The notes beneath the pieces are model-generated. The model had not been told where the DNA came from, made no database searches, and saw only the letters and a program-made list of their open reading frames with translations. DNA of 43,309 bases from Candidatus Krumholzibacteriia bacterium (GTDB taxonomy: Bacteria; Krumholzibacteriota; Krumholzibacteriia; JAJRXK01): positions 1 to 43,309 of the forward strand of contig JAOZPE010000025.1 of NCBI GenBank assembly GCA_029932915.1, given 5' to 3'. How positions within the stretch are numbered: position 1 is the first letter of the stretch; each line of letters starts with the position of its first letter. Positions 8,870-16,232 of the stretch are shown piece by piece. The position numbers and the translations under genes were made by a program.

Positions 8870-10270
8870 ATGACGAAGAAAGCCCTCATCGCAGCCCTCC
8901 TGCTGAGCGCGGCCCTGGCGGGTTGCACCCGGGGTCCCGACTACACGCGCCCGCTCATGGACGATCCCCAGCACTACCGCGAAGCGACGGCCCCGGGGGA
9001 ATCGATCGCCGATCTTCCCTGGTGGGAACTCTTCGGTGACCCCGTCCTGCACGACCTCATCGAGACCGCCCTGGAGAACAACCGGGATCTGCGGGCCGCC
9101 CTGGCCAGCATCGACGAGGCCGCGGCCCACCTCGGCATCGCCCGGGCCGACCTCTATCCGCGGGTGAACTACGGGGCCGGGGGCAATCTCTCCGGAAGCG
9201 TCACTCCCGACGGCAACTCCACCTCGTCGGACGCATCGATCCTGCTGTCGGCGAGCTGGCAGCTCGACCTGTGGGGGCGCTTCCGCCGCGCGAACGAGGC
9301 CTCTCTCCAACAGCTCCTGGCCAGCGAGGAGAGCTATCGTGGCGTGACGATCTCCCTGGTCGCAGCGGTCGCCAGCACCTACCTGCTGCTGCGCGACCTG
9401 GACAATCGCCTGGAGATCTCCCGGAAGACCGTCGACACGCGCAAGGAGAACCTCGACCTCATCCAGGCCCGTTTCCAGGGGGGTTCGGTCTCCGAAGTCG
9501 ACCTGAACCAGGCCCAGATCCAGCTCGCCCAGGCCGAGGCCTCCGTCCAGGTCTTCCTGCGCTCGCGCCGGCAGACCGAGAACGCCCTGAGCCTCCTGCT
9601 GGGACAGCCGCCCACCGCCATCGAACGCGGGTTGCCCCTGGCCGGCCAGCCGGTTCCCCCCAAGTTGCCTGCCGGCCTGCCCTCCGAACTCCTGGTCCGC
9701 CGGCCCGACGTCCTGGCCGCCGAGCATCAGCTTCACGCCCAGACCGCGCGCATCGGAGTGGCCGAAGCGCTCAAGTACCCCCAGTTCAATCTCAGCGCCG
9801 ACCTGGGAGCATCCTTCGCCGCCGTCACCGCGGGCTTCGCCGATCTGGGCGCCCAGATCCTCGGGCCCCTCTTCAATTCCGGCGAGAACCAGCACCGTGT
9901 CGACGCGGAGATCGCCCGCACCCAGCAATTGCTCAACCGCTACGAGCAGACGGTCCTGAACGCCTACCGGGAAGTGGAGAACGCCCTGGTGGCGGTGCGG
10001 ACCTACCGCGAAGAGGTGCAGGCCCGCAACCGGCAGATGGAAGCGGCGCAGAACGCAGCGAACCTGGCGTGGGTGCGCTATGACAACGGGGTGACCAGCT
10101 ACCTGGAGATCCTCGAGACCCAGCGATCCCTCTTCAACTCCCAGCTTGCGGCCTCCGAAGCCCGTCAGCTCGAGCTGAACTCGATCGTCGAGCTGTACCG
10201 TGCCCTCGGCGGAGGGTGGACGGGGCCATCCATCGCGCGGCCGGGGCGCGCACCGTCGCCTTTCCCATGA
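8870..10270 (+). CDS. NodT/OprM-family outer-membrane efflux lipoprotein with a rearranged 3' end
   Basis: 466 aa. The signal peptide ends in the lipobox LAGC (C19), followed by TRGPDYTRP, the usual NodT/OprM start. The WWELFGDPVLHDLIETALENNRDL segment, two outer-membrane efflux repeats and the ending SIVELYRALGGGW are typical. It starts 2 nt after the upstream stop, closing the operon. The family normally ends a few residues after LGGGW. Here the next 15 codons (TGPSIARPGRAPSPFP) read, out of frame, through a macro-domain sequence. A second copy of the ELYRALGGGW coding sequence with a different tail lies at 15400-15466. The present C-terminus is therefore probably a product of rearrangement; the protein core looks intact. 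Confidence 0.9.
   Translation: MTKKALIAALLLSAALAGCTRGPDYTRPLMDDPQHYREATAPGESIADLPWWELFGDPVLHDLIETALENNRDLRAALASIDEAAAHLGIARADLYPRVNYGAGGNLSGSVTPDGNSTSSDASILLSASWQLDLWGRFRRANEASLQQLLASEESYRGVTISLVAAVASTYLLLRDLDNRLEISRKTVDTRKENLDLIQARFQGGSVSEVDLNQAQIQLAQAEASVQVFLRSRRQTENALSLLLGQPPTAIERGLPLAGQPVPPKLPAGLPSELLVRRPDVLAAEHQLHAQTARIGVAEALKYPQFNLSADLGASFAAVTAGFADLGAQILGPLFNSGENQHRVDAEIARTQQLLNRYEQTVLNAYREVENALVAVRTYREEVQARNRQMEAAQNAANLAWVRYDNGVTSYLEILETQRSLFNSQLAASEARQLELNSIVELYRALGGGWTGPSIARPGRAPSPFP
10189..10223 (+). repeat. 35-bp direct repeat, left copy
   Basis: These 35 bases, coding for ELYRALGGGWT at the end of the outer-membrane efflux gene, recur without a mismatch at 15400-15434, 5211 bp away and in the same orientation. 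The sequences on either side of the two copies differ. The left flank is genuine efflux gene and the right flank is macro-domain sequence. Confidence 0.95.
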
Positions 10271-10437
10271 TCAGTTGCGGAGTCTACCGCTATCCCCCCG
10301 AAGAGGCGTCCCACATCGCGGTGCCCACGACCCGGCGTGAACTGTCCGGACACGAGCTGCCGGAGAGGGTGGTTCTCGTCGGCTTCACCGTCCGCGATGT
10401 CGAGATCCTTCGGAAGACGCTCAAAGACAAAGGGTGA
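10216..10437 (+). pseudogene. Internally deleted macro-domain (YmdB/MacroD-like ADP-ribose-binding) gene remnant
   Basis: Reading from GTG at 10216, the frame gives VDGAIHRAAG followed directly by ARTVAFPMISCGVYRYPPEE and a plausible C-terminal helix ending RKTLKDKG. In macro-domain proteins such as E. coli YmdB the GGVDGAIHRAAG loop lies near residue 40 and the VAFPAISTGVYGYP loop about 85 residues later. The segment between them is missing here, as are the first 30 or so residues. Its 5' end overlaps the efflux gene and the direct repeat in another frame. It is a decayed fragment; intact members hydrolyse O-acetyl-ADP-ribose or protein ADP-ribose esters. Confidence 0.75.
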
Positions 10438-10557
10438 TGCCTTGCTCGGCGCTGCTCCCGTCGGAGGTCTCGCCCCGGAGGCGCATCCGCTGTTCCTTCT
10501 CGTTCTTTCCCGGCTTCCAGATCAGGGTTCCCGCGTCCGCCGGTCGCACCGGAAGAC

Positions 10558-12123
10558 TCAGTGCATCATCCCTCCACCCTTGCCCTGTTCTCCCCGCAAG
10601 AGCAGCAGGAGGGGAATGAACACCACGAAAGTGAGCGTGAGCATGAAGAAGACGTCGTCGTAGCTCCGAACGATCGCCTGTCTCTGGATCTCCCCCCCCA
10701 GCATCCTCCATGCGGTCTCCGATCCTCCACCCCCGGAAAGCGCGGTACCGACCGGAGGGCTCGCGCCCGATGTGAACCTGGTGAGTTCAACCAGTCGCTC
10801 TTGGAGAAGGAGATTCCCCGAGGTGAAGTGCTCGGTCAAGTGCGCATGGTGCATCTGCGCGTGCCGGGCGAGGATCGTGGACGACATGGAGATGCCGATC
10901 GATCCTCCTTCATTGCGCAGAAGATTGAAGAGGCCCGTAGCCTGGCCGATCTGTTCCTGCCGCAATCCCACGAAGGCCGCAGCGGTCAAGGGAACGAAGA
11001 GGAAACCCGCGCCAAAGCCCTGCAGTACCCTCCCCCAGGTCAAGTACCAGAAATCCACATCGAGATAGACGCGTTGCAGCAGCCAAATCGAAAGGATGTT
11101 GGTGATCACCCCGAAGAGAATCAGCCCCCGGATATCCACCCGCCCCACCAGGAAACCAACGAACGCCATCGACAGGAGGGAGGCAATGCCGCCGGGAGAA
11201 AGCATGAGCCCGGCCCAGGTCGCGGTATATCCAAGCATGGTCTGGGCAAAAAGTGGCAACATGGTGAACGCGCCGTACAGACTGAAGCCCAACAAGAACA
11301 TCAGCACCGTTCCCGTCGCGAATTCCTTGCTCTTGAAGACCCGCAAGTCGACCAGTGGGTGTTTGGCGGTGAATGAGCGCCAGATGAACAAGGCGATACC
11401 CAGGGCCGACAGCAGCGCATAGACCTGGATCTTCGGACTGTGGAACCAGTCGTAGCGCTGGCCCCGGTTCAGCATGACCTCCAGAAAACCAAGCCCCAGC
11501 GCGATGTACAGAAAGCTGCTGAAATCGATCTTTCCTTCCGGCCGCTTCAGATAAGGCGGGTCGACAAGGAACAGAAAACCCATCAATAATCCCAGCACAC
11601 CTAGAGGCGCATTGATGTAGAACACCCAGCGCCACCCGATGGTGTCGGTGATGTATCCGCCCAGGGTGGGTCCGATGATGGGGCCGAAGATTACGCCCAC
11701 CCCGAACAAGGCCATTGCCTTTCCGTGTTCTTCCTTGGGAAATGTCTCGAGGAGAATGGCCTGGGACATTGGAACCATCGCCCCGCCGGCCAGGCCCTGC
11801 ACCACGCGCATCGTCACCAGCATGGGCAGAGACTGGGCGGCCCCAGATCCGATGGATGCCATGGTGAATGCCACCAACGCCCAGAGATAGGCCCGCTTCC
11901 GCCCGAACCAGTTTCCCGCCCAGCCGCTCAGGGGAAGGATCACCGCGTTGGCCACCAGGTAGGATGTGATGACCCAGGTCACCTCGTCCTGCGCGGCGGA
12001 GAAAGTCCCCTGCATGTGCGGCAGGGCGACATTGGCCACCGAGGTGTCAATGACCTCCATCAAGGTTCCCAGCATCACGGTGACCGCAACGAGGTACTTG
12101 TTGCTCGGAGTGCCGTTCGTCAT
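10558..12123 (-). CDS. emrB: EmrB/QacA-type (DHA2) multidrug MFS transporter
   Basis: 521 aa with about 14 membrane segments. DHA2 signatures are clear: LGTLMEVIDTSVANVALPHM (motif D1), GWAGNWFGRKRAYL (motif A), MRVVQGLAGGAMVPMSQAIL and GPTLGGYITDTIGWRWVFYINAPLG (motif C and following loop). It would export hydrophobic drugs or toxic compounds by proton antiport, working with the adaptor encoded 11 nt upstream and the TolC-like protein before it. It is the last gene of a minus-strand operon. It ends close to the macro-domain remnant, and codon choice is less GC-rich than in the surrounding genes. Confidence 0.93.
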   Translation of the reverse strand: MTNGTPSNKYLVAVTVMLGTLMEVIDTSVANVALPHMQGTFSAAQDEVTWVITSYLVANAVILPLSGWAGNWFGRKRAYLWALVAFTMASIGSGAAQSLPMLVTMRVVQGLAGGAMVPMSQAILLETFPKEEHGKAMALFGVGVIFGPIIGPTLGGYITDTIGWRWVFYINAPLGVLGLLMGFLFLVDPPYLKRPEGKIDFSSFLYIALGLGFLEVMLNRGQRYDWFHSPKIQVYALLSALGIALFIWRSFTAKHPLVDLRVFKSKEFATGTVLMFLLGFSLYGAFTMLPLFAQTMLGYTATWAGLMLSPGGIASLLSMAFVGFLVGRVDIRGLILFGVITNILSIWLLQRVYLDVDFWYLTWGRVLQGFGAGFLFVPLTAAAFVGLRQEQIGQATGLFNLLRNEGGSIGISMSSTILARHAQMHHAHLTEHFTSGNLLLQERLVELTRFTSGASPPVGTALSGGGGSETAWRMLGGEIQRQAIVRSYDDVFFMLTLTFVVFIPLLLLLRGEQGKGGGMMH

Positions 12124-12134
12124 GACGCCCCTGC

Positions 12135-13163
12135 CTACTCGCCCGGCGACGCGTTCTTGGCGTGGCGTGTATCCACGGTGACTTCAGCGGAAAGTCCCAA
12201 CCGAAGCAAGCCGGCTTGGGCATTGAATTCCCGGAGACCCTTGCTATCGAAGCGGATCCGTACTGGAAGCCGTTGCACCACCTTGACCCAGTTGCCGCTG
12301 GCGTTCTCCGGGGGTAGCAGAGAGAACGCCGCCCCTGTTCCTGCACCCAATGCCTCCACGGTTCCCTGCAGATGAAGATTCTTGTTGGAATCGATACGGA
12401 TGTCCACGGGCTGACCGGGGCGGATCCGGCGCAGTTGTGTCTCCTTGAAGTTGGCATCGATCCAGAGATTCTCTCCATCCAGGGGCACCACCTTGCACAA
12501 GGGTTGGCCCGCCGCGACCACCTGTTGAACCTGCGCGGCCTTGTCGGCCACCATTCCCGAGCACGGTGCAGTGATCGTGCAATAGGAGCGGCGCAGACGA
12601 GCTTGTTCGAGCCCCGTCAACGCCCTTTCAAGATCCTTGCGCGCCACATCGAGAGCGGCCCGGGCGGCGTCCAGGTTCTTCTGGGCCGCAGACAGCCTCG
12701 CCCGAGCGATCTCCGCCTTGGTCTTCACTTCGAGATACCGGTGCTCAGGAACCGATCCCCGGCGGCTGAGTTCGGCAAATCGTTCTTCGTCGGCGGCGGC
12801 CAATTCGGCCTCGCTGGCGGCGGCCGTCACTTCCGCTTTCGCCCCTTCGATCCGGGCCTCGTCGAGAGCGATCGCGGCCCGGGCCATTGCGTACCTGGCC
12901 TCGTTCTCGGCCACCGCCTGGTCGTAGTCGCGCGGATCGATCCGAAACAGCACCTGACCTTCCACCACCTGCTCGTTCTCGACAATGAGAACCTCTTCGA
13001 GGGTTCCCGGAATCCGGCTACTCACCGTGCTGACATCGCCTCCAACGTAGGCATTGTCGGTACCCGGGAAGATCTGGCGGTGGTTCCACTCTCTCCAACC
13101 GGCAAGAACGAAGAGCAGTGTGACAACGAGAATCAGGATCAAGCCGATGGTTCTGCGTCTCAT
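12135..13163 (-). CDS. emrA: EmrA/HlyD-type membrane fusion protein
   Basis: 342 aa. An N-terminal membrane anchor (IGLILILVVTLLFVLAGW) is followed by the EmrA hallmark TDNAYVGGDVSTVSSRIPG. The lipoyl half (VEGQVLFRIDPRDYDQAV) leads to a long Ala/Glu/Arg coiled-coil hairpin. The return strand has YCTITAPCSGMVADKAAQVQQVVAAGQPL and the barrel domain WIDANFKETQLRRIRPGQPVDI. It links the EmrB transporter to the outer membrane. The start ATG is separated by one base from the stop of the upstream marR-tolC gene, so translation is likely coupled. Confidence 0.92.
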   Translation of the reverse strand: MRRRTIGLILILVVTLLFVLAGWREWNHRQIFPGTDNAYVGGDVSTVSSRIPGTLEEVLIVENEQVVEGQVLFRIDPRDYDQAVAENEARYAMARAAIALDEARIEGAKAEVTAAASEAELAAADEERFAELSRRGSVPEHRYLEVKTKAEIARARLSAAQKNLDAARAALDVARKDLERALTGLEQARLRRSYCTITAPCSGMVADKAAQVQQVVAAGQPLCKVVPLDGENLWIDANFKETQLRRIRPGQPVDIRIDSNKNLHLQGTVEALGAGTGAAFSLLPPENASGNWVKVVQRLPVRIRFDSKGLREFNAQAGLLRLGLSAEVTVDTRHAKNASPGE

Positions 13164-13164
13164 A

Positions 13165-15045
13165 TCAACCCCCTTCCTTTCCGTCTGTTGCCTTGTAGAA
13201 ACCAGCCGGATCGATTCCAGCGGTGGTCAACAGGCGCGCCTGGTTCCAATAGCTGTCGTAGTGGCGGTTGATGACCTCGAATCTGCTCTTGGCGAGCAGG
13301 GCTTCCGCATCCAGGACATCGCTCGACCGGGCGAGGCCCGAGCGGTACTGGTCCTCTACGATCTCCAAGTTCGCCTGGGCGGCGGCCACGTTCTTGCGGG
13401 CCGTCAGTTCCTCGCGCAGGGATTGTTGCCACCTGCGCCATGCCGACTCCACTGCGAGATTCACCACGCGGCGTCCATCCTCATAGGTCTTTACCGCCCG
13501 GGCCGTTCGAGCTTGCGCTTGCTGGATCTTCGCCTTCCGCGCCCCGCCTTCGAAGATCTTCCAGTTCACTCCGGCCACGACCGAGTTGATGTGCGGATAG
13601 GCCATGTACTGGTTTTCTTCGTAGTTGTGGCCTGCCGCCACGTAGACCTCGGGCCAATAGGCCCTCCTCGCCAGGCGGGCCTGGATCCGGGCCGCTTCCA
13701 CCTGGAAGCGCGCAGCGCGCAATCCCGGGTTGAGCGTGTCGGCCTGGCTCAGGTACGCCTCCAAGGGGACAGATATTCCTGGAGGTGGCCCCAGGGAGTC
13801 GGGAAAGACGGCAGGGGCCTTGACGGGACGTCCCAGGAGTCGATTCAGATCGGCGATCGCCATCTGACGGTCGTCTTCCAACGCCTGTTGAGCATCGTCC
13901 AGCTCGCGCTCCCGCACTTGCGTCTCGAGGAGATCGTTGCGCGCGACCAGGCCCTGTTCAAACAAGTCCTCGACGGCCTTCCGATGCGCCTGTACCGCAG
14001 CGTAACGCTGGCGCAAGACCGCCATTCTTCCAGTGAGCCTCAGGATTTGCAGATACGTATCCAGCGCTCGCAACTGCGCCTCCCGGGTTCCCCGCTGACC
14101 GGCGGCTTGGATCGCCCGGGCCCGTTGCCTTGCCGCCGCCACCGCCAGGCTACGTTGCCCGCCGCTGAAGAGAAGTTGTTTGGCATTGATTCCATAGGCC
14201 GCGCTGTTCTTTTCCGCGAATGGGAATCGCGCGTCCCCGAATACAGCGACCACCGGATTGTCCTTGATCGTATACGAACCGTTCACGGTGATTGTCGGCC
14301 ACCAGGCTGCCTGTGCCTCGTCGATGGCCGCCTGCGCGGCGACCGAATCATCGCGCGCCACCGCCGCGTCGAGTGAGTTTTCGCCGGCGAGCCTCAGAAC
14401 GGTAGCCACATCCATCCACAACGCCTCGCCCGACCGTTCAGGCGATGCAACACCCGTTTCCGATCCAACCCGAGTGTCTCCGATGGGAGCAACGTCTTGG
14501 GCCCGGGACATTCCGGCGGCGAGCCCGATCGTGATTCCCAGGAACAGGATCAGTCCGTGTACCGCCTTCCTCGCCCCACGCTTGTTGGCCGTCGCAGTAT
14601 CCCGGGCGAGATGTGCCATGGCGTTGCGGGCCATCCGGGTCACGAGTTCGATGGCCTTCCGCCGCTCGTCGACCCGAAACCCTTCGGTCAGGATCCGGTT
14701 CCACTCGTTGGACTCTCTCAGGATCATGGGCCACAAGCGTTTTGCCTTGCCAGTGACCCGTACTCTCTTGGCCCTTGCGTCCTTCGGGTCGGTCGTCCGG
14801 CGCACGTAACCCTTGCTCTCCAACGATGCCAGGGTTCTCGCCGTCGCACCCCGCTCCAGGTGAAACCGTTGGGCCAGGTTCTCCTGGGTCAGGTTGTCCC
14901 CGTCGTAGATCAGGGATGCGAGGATGAAGAGTTGGCCCTTACCGATGCCACGATCCCTCAAGCGCTGGTTCGCGAAGCGGTGCGCGCAGCGATCGATGAC
15001 ATGGACCCATCGGCCCAGGGATGCCTCTGGATGATGATCCGGCAC
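13165..15045 (-). CDS. MarR regulator fused in frame to a TolC-type outer-membrane channel
   Basis: 626 aa. The GTG at 15045 has AGGAGG 9 nt upstream; a TTG at 15084 is an unlikely alternative. Residues 1 to about 150 are a MarR-type winged helix (KGQLFILASLIYDGDNLTQENLA, recognition helix near ATARTLASLESKGY, wing TTDPKDARAKRVRVT). Residues 154-183 are a basic stretch, a hydrophobic core (LILFLGITIGLAAG) and a signal-peptidase-like site (MSRAQ/D). Residues 190-626 are an outer-membrane efflux protein with two repeats (MDVATVLRLAGENSLDAAVARD; LDTYLQILRLTGRMAVLRQR). No stop or frame change separates the parts. Internal ATGs at codons 138 and 143, or a GAGGAAGG at 14565-14572, could allow separate synthesis of the channel. 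First gene of the operon, next to a palindromic operator. Confidence 0.85.
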   Translation of the reverse strand: MPDHHPEASLGRWVHVIDRCAHRFANQRLRDRGIGKGQLFILASLIYDGDNLTQENLAQRFHLERGATARTLASLESKGYVRRTTDPKDARAKRVRVTGKAKRLWPMILRESNEWNRILTEGFRVDERRKAIELVTRMARNAMAHLARDTATANKRGARKAVHGLILFLGITIGLAAGMSRAQDVAPIGDTRVGSETGVASPERSGEALWMDVATVLRLAGENSLDAAVARDDSVAAQAAIDEAQAAWWPTITVNGSYTIKDNPVVAVFGDARFPFAEKNSAAYGINAKQLLFSGGQRSLAVAAARQRARAIQAAGQRGTREAQLRALDTYLQILRLTGRMAVLRQRYAAVQAHRKAVEDLFEQGLVARNDLLETQVRERELDDAQQALEDDRQMAIADLNRLLGRPVKAPAVFPDSLGPPPGISVPLEAYLSQADTLNPGLRAARFQVEAARIQARLARRAYWPEVYVAAGHNYEENQYMAYPHINSVVAGVNWKIFEGGARKAKIQQAQARTARAVKTYEDGRRVVNLAVESAWRRWQQSLREELTARKNVAAAQANLEIVEDQYRSGLARSSDVLDAEALLAKSRFEVINRHYDSYWNQARLLTTAGIDPAGFYKATDGKEGG

Positions 15046-15061
15046 GGGAAACCCCCTCCTG

Positions 15062-15080
15062 ATTCTAGTTGCATATGCAA
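15062..15080 (-). promoter_or_regulatory. Candidate MarR operator and -10 element for the efflux cassette
   Basis: TTGCATATGCAA (15069-15080) is a perfect 12-bp palindrome of the TTGC-N4-GCAA type bound by MarR-family proteins. On the minus strand it is followed at 15067-15062 by TAGAAT, a 5/6 match to a -10 box, then the AGGAGG of the marR-tolC gene. Binding there would block transcription, which suggests autorepression. No convincing -35 box is seen. Confidence 0.55.
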
Positions 15081-15399
15081 TCAAGTGGTTGCGGTACGGT
15101 AGGTCGCGTGCGCGGGAATGTCAAGCATGCGAGAAGTGTTTTCCATGGGGAGAATGGCGCCAAGGTGAGCAGGAAGGCGCGGGAGCTTGGACCCGACCTG
15201 ACGACCCCTTCCTTGCGGGTCACGATGTCTCGATCAAGCCACGCAACTCGAATCTCGGGAGGACCGCTTCGACATATCGGCGGCAGACTCCCGTCGGCTC
15301 ATCGGTAATCCTCGCGCGTCGTTCCTTCCCGGTCTCCCGCGCTCCTTGCTGGCTTCGTCACGTATGCGTGGGGGCGGAAGAAATCGCTCCTGCTGTCGG
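15081..15399. other. 319-bp stretch with no recognisable gene inside the cassette's right end
   Basis: Between the operator and the right direct repeat I find no ORF with coding character on either strand and no obvious RNA gene. It contains the upstream part of the marR-tolC promoter region. It may be residual DNA of the source replicon. Confidence 0.4.
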
Positions 15400-15434
15400 C
15401 GAGCTGTACCGTGCCCTCGGCGGAGGGTGGACGG
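15400..15434 (+). repeat. 35-bp direct repeat, right copy
   Basis: Perfect copy of 10189-10223 in the same orientation. The left flank (reading EEIAPAVG) is not efflux-gene-like, whereas the right flank continues in frame to a stop at 15464-15466. Confidence 0.95.
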
Positions 15435-15466
15435 TGACGGCCGACTCGACTGCGGGTGTACGCTGA
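15401..15466 (+). pseudogene. Orphan 3' end of a NodT-family efflux gene
   Basis: The 21 codons read ELYRALGGGW then TVTADSTAGVR and stop. This matches the conserved terminus of NodT-type outer-membrane efflux proteins, and nothing upstream belongs to such a gene. It is best explained as the original 3' end of the gene at 8870, displaced by the intervening block. It is not expected to be translated alone. Confidence 0.65.
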
Positions 15467-15503
15467 TCCGGGGATTCCGCCACGGGCGAAAGAATGACGA
15501 AAA

Positions 15504-15542
15504 CAAGGGGCCCTTCGACGCCCCGCAGGAGGGCCCTCCTTG
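15504..15542 (+). terminator. Probable terminator of the original efflux operon
   Basis: CAAGGGGCCC (15504-15513) can pair with GGGCCCTCCTTG (15531-15542), with a small mismatch. A nested perfect palindrome AGGAGGGCCCTCCT lies at 15527-15540. Pyrimidine-rich CTCTTCTGTTT follows. It stands 38 nt after the orphan efflux 3' end. Confidence 0.45.
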
Positions 15543-15662
15543 CGGACTCTTCTGTTTGGCCTTTCTTGGGCCAAATTATACGGTGCCGCCTGGCCCCTGT
15601 GCTGCGCCCATCCGGGCGCGATCATTGTGGCCAGTACGTTTCCCTCAGCAAAGGATTCGCCC

Positions 15663-16100
15663 ATGAGATTGCTCCGCCTTTCCATCTTTCTCGTCCTGTT
15701 GCTCATGACCGTCGCCTCGGCCTCCGCCGAGGTCAACGGTTGGGGCCTGGCCGCCGGCCTTCAGGACGGTGACTTCGGTGTCCAGGCCCGCAAGGACTTC
15801 TGGCTGGGTGGAGACATCTCCCAGATCACCGCCCAGGGCGGGATCTTCTTCCCCTCGTCGACCACCGTCTTCCGTCTGGACGCCGACTACCACTTCATCA
15901 TCAACCCGGAGAACCCCGGCCGGTTCTACCCCCTGGGTGGCATCGACTTCGCCTTCACCAGTGATCACGCCAAGTTCGGACTCAACCTCGGAGGCGGTGT
16001 CAATTTCCGTCTGACCGAGAACACCCAGGCCTTCGCCGAGCTCAAGTACGTCATCTCCGACTGGGACGGTCTGGGCATCATGGCGGGCATCTACTTCTAG
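15663..16100 (+). CDS. Small outer-membrane beta-barrel protein
   Basis: 145 aa. The ATG at 15663 follows CAAAGGA by about 8 nt; a longer reading from 15540 would bury the signal peptide. The signal peptide (LLRLSIFLVLLLMTVASASA) is followed by alternating strands rich in aromatic and Gly residues (GWGLAAGLQDGDFGVQARKDFW, FGLNLGGGVNFRL, AFAELKYVISDWDG), and the protein ends in Phe, as outer-membrane barrels do. The length fits a six- to eight-stranded barrel. An AT-rich AATTATAC near 15575 may be part of its promoter. Function unknown. Confidence 0.75.
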   Translation: MRLLRLSIFLVLLLMTVASASAEVNGWGLAAGLQDGDFGVQARKDFWLGGDISQITAQGGIFFPSSTTVFRLDADYHFIINPENPGRFYPLGGIDFAFTSDHAKFGLNLGGGVNFRLTENTQAFAELKYVISDWDGLGIMAGIYF

Positions 16101-16161
16101 GGACGGCCCCTTCCAGGGACGACCCCCGGGGGCGGCGAGCCGATCCCTGGGAAAGAAACGA

Positions 16162-16196
16162 GGCCCCCCGCGGCACCAGGTCCGCGGGGGGCCTTT
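16162..16196 (+). terminator. Strong intrinsic terminator, probably bidirectional
   Basis: GGCCCCCCGCGG (16162-16173) pairs perfectly with CCGCGGGGGGCC (16182-16193) around an 8-nt loop and is followed by TTTCTCT. On the other strand the stem is followed by CCTCGTTTCTTT. It therefore serves the convergent genes ending at 16100 and 16233. Confidence 0.9.
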
Positions 16197-16232
16197 CTCT
16201 GTGGACAAGACGGAAGCCAGTCGTCCAGCCCC

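Larger units (their letters stand above)
10224..15434. mobile_element. Putative inserted 5.2-kb efflux cassette bounded by 35-bp direct repeats
   Basis: The block between the repeat copies contains the macro remnant and the marR-tolC/emrA/emrB operon on the opposite strand to the host operon. Sampled GC is lower inside (31/60 at 11281-11340) than in the host operon (46/60 at 8281-8340). Removing the block joins 8870-10223 to 15435-15466 in frame, giving a 461-aa efflux protein ending GGGWTVTADSTAGVR, followed by a hairpin at 15504-15542. No integrase, transposase or terminal inverted repeat is visible, so the mechanism is unknown. Confidence 0.5.

Noticed and set aside
10421-10711. Minus-strand ORF reading GTLIWKPGKNEKEQRMRLRG next to emrB
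   Set aside because: No family recognised, and it overlaps the emrB 3' end in another frame; too weak to call.
13165-15045. MarR-TolC fusion as a frameshift artefact
   Set aside because: Both domains read in the same frame and are full length, so no frame change is needed. Only a lost stop codon remains possible, which is noted in the finding.
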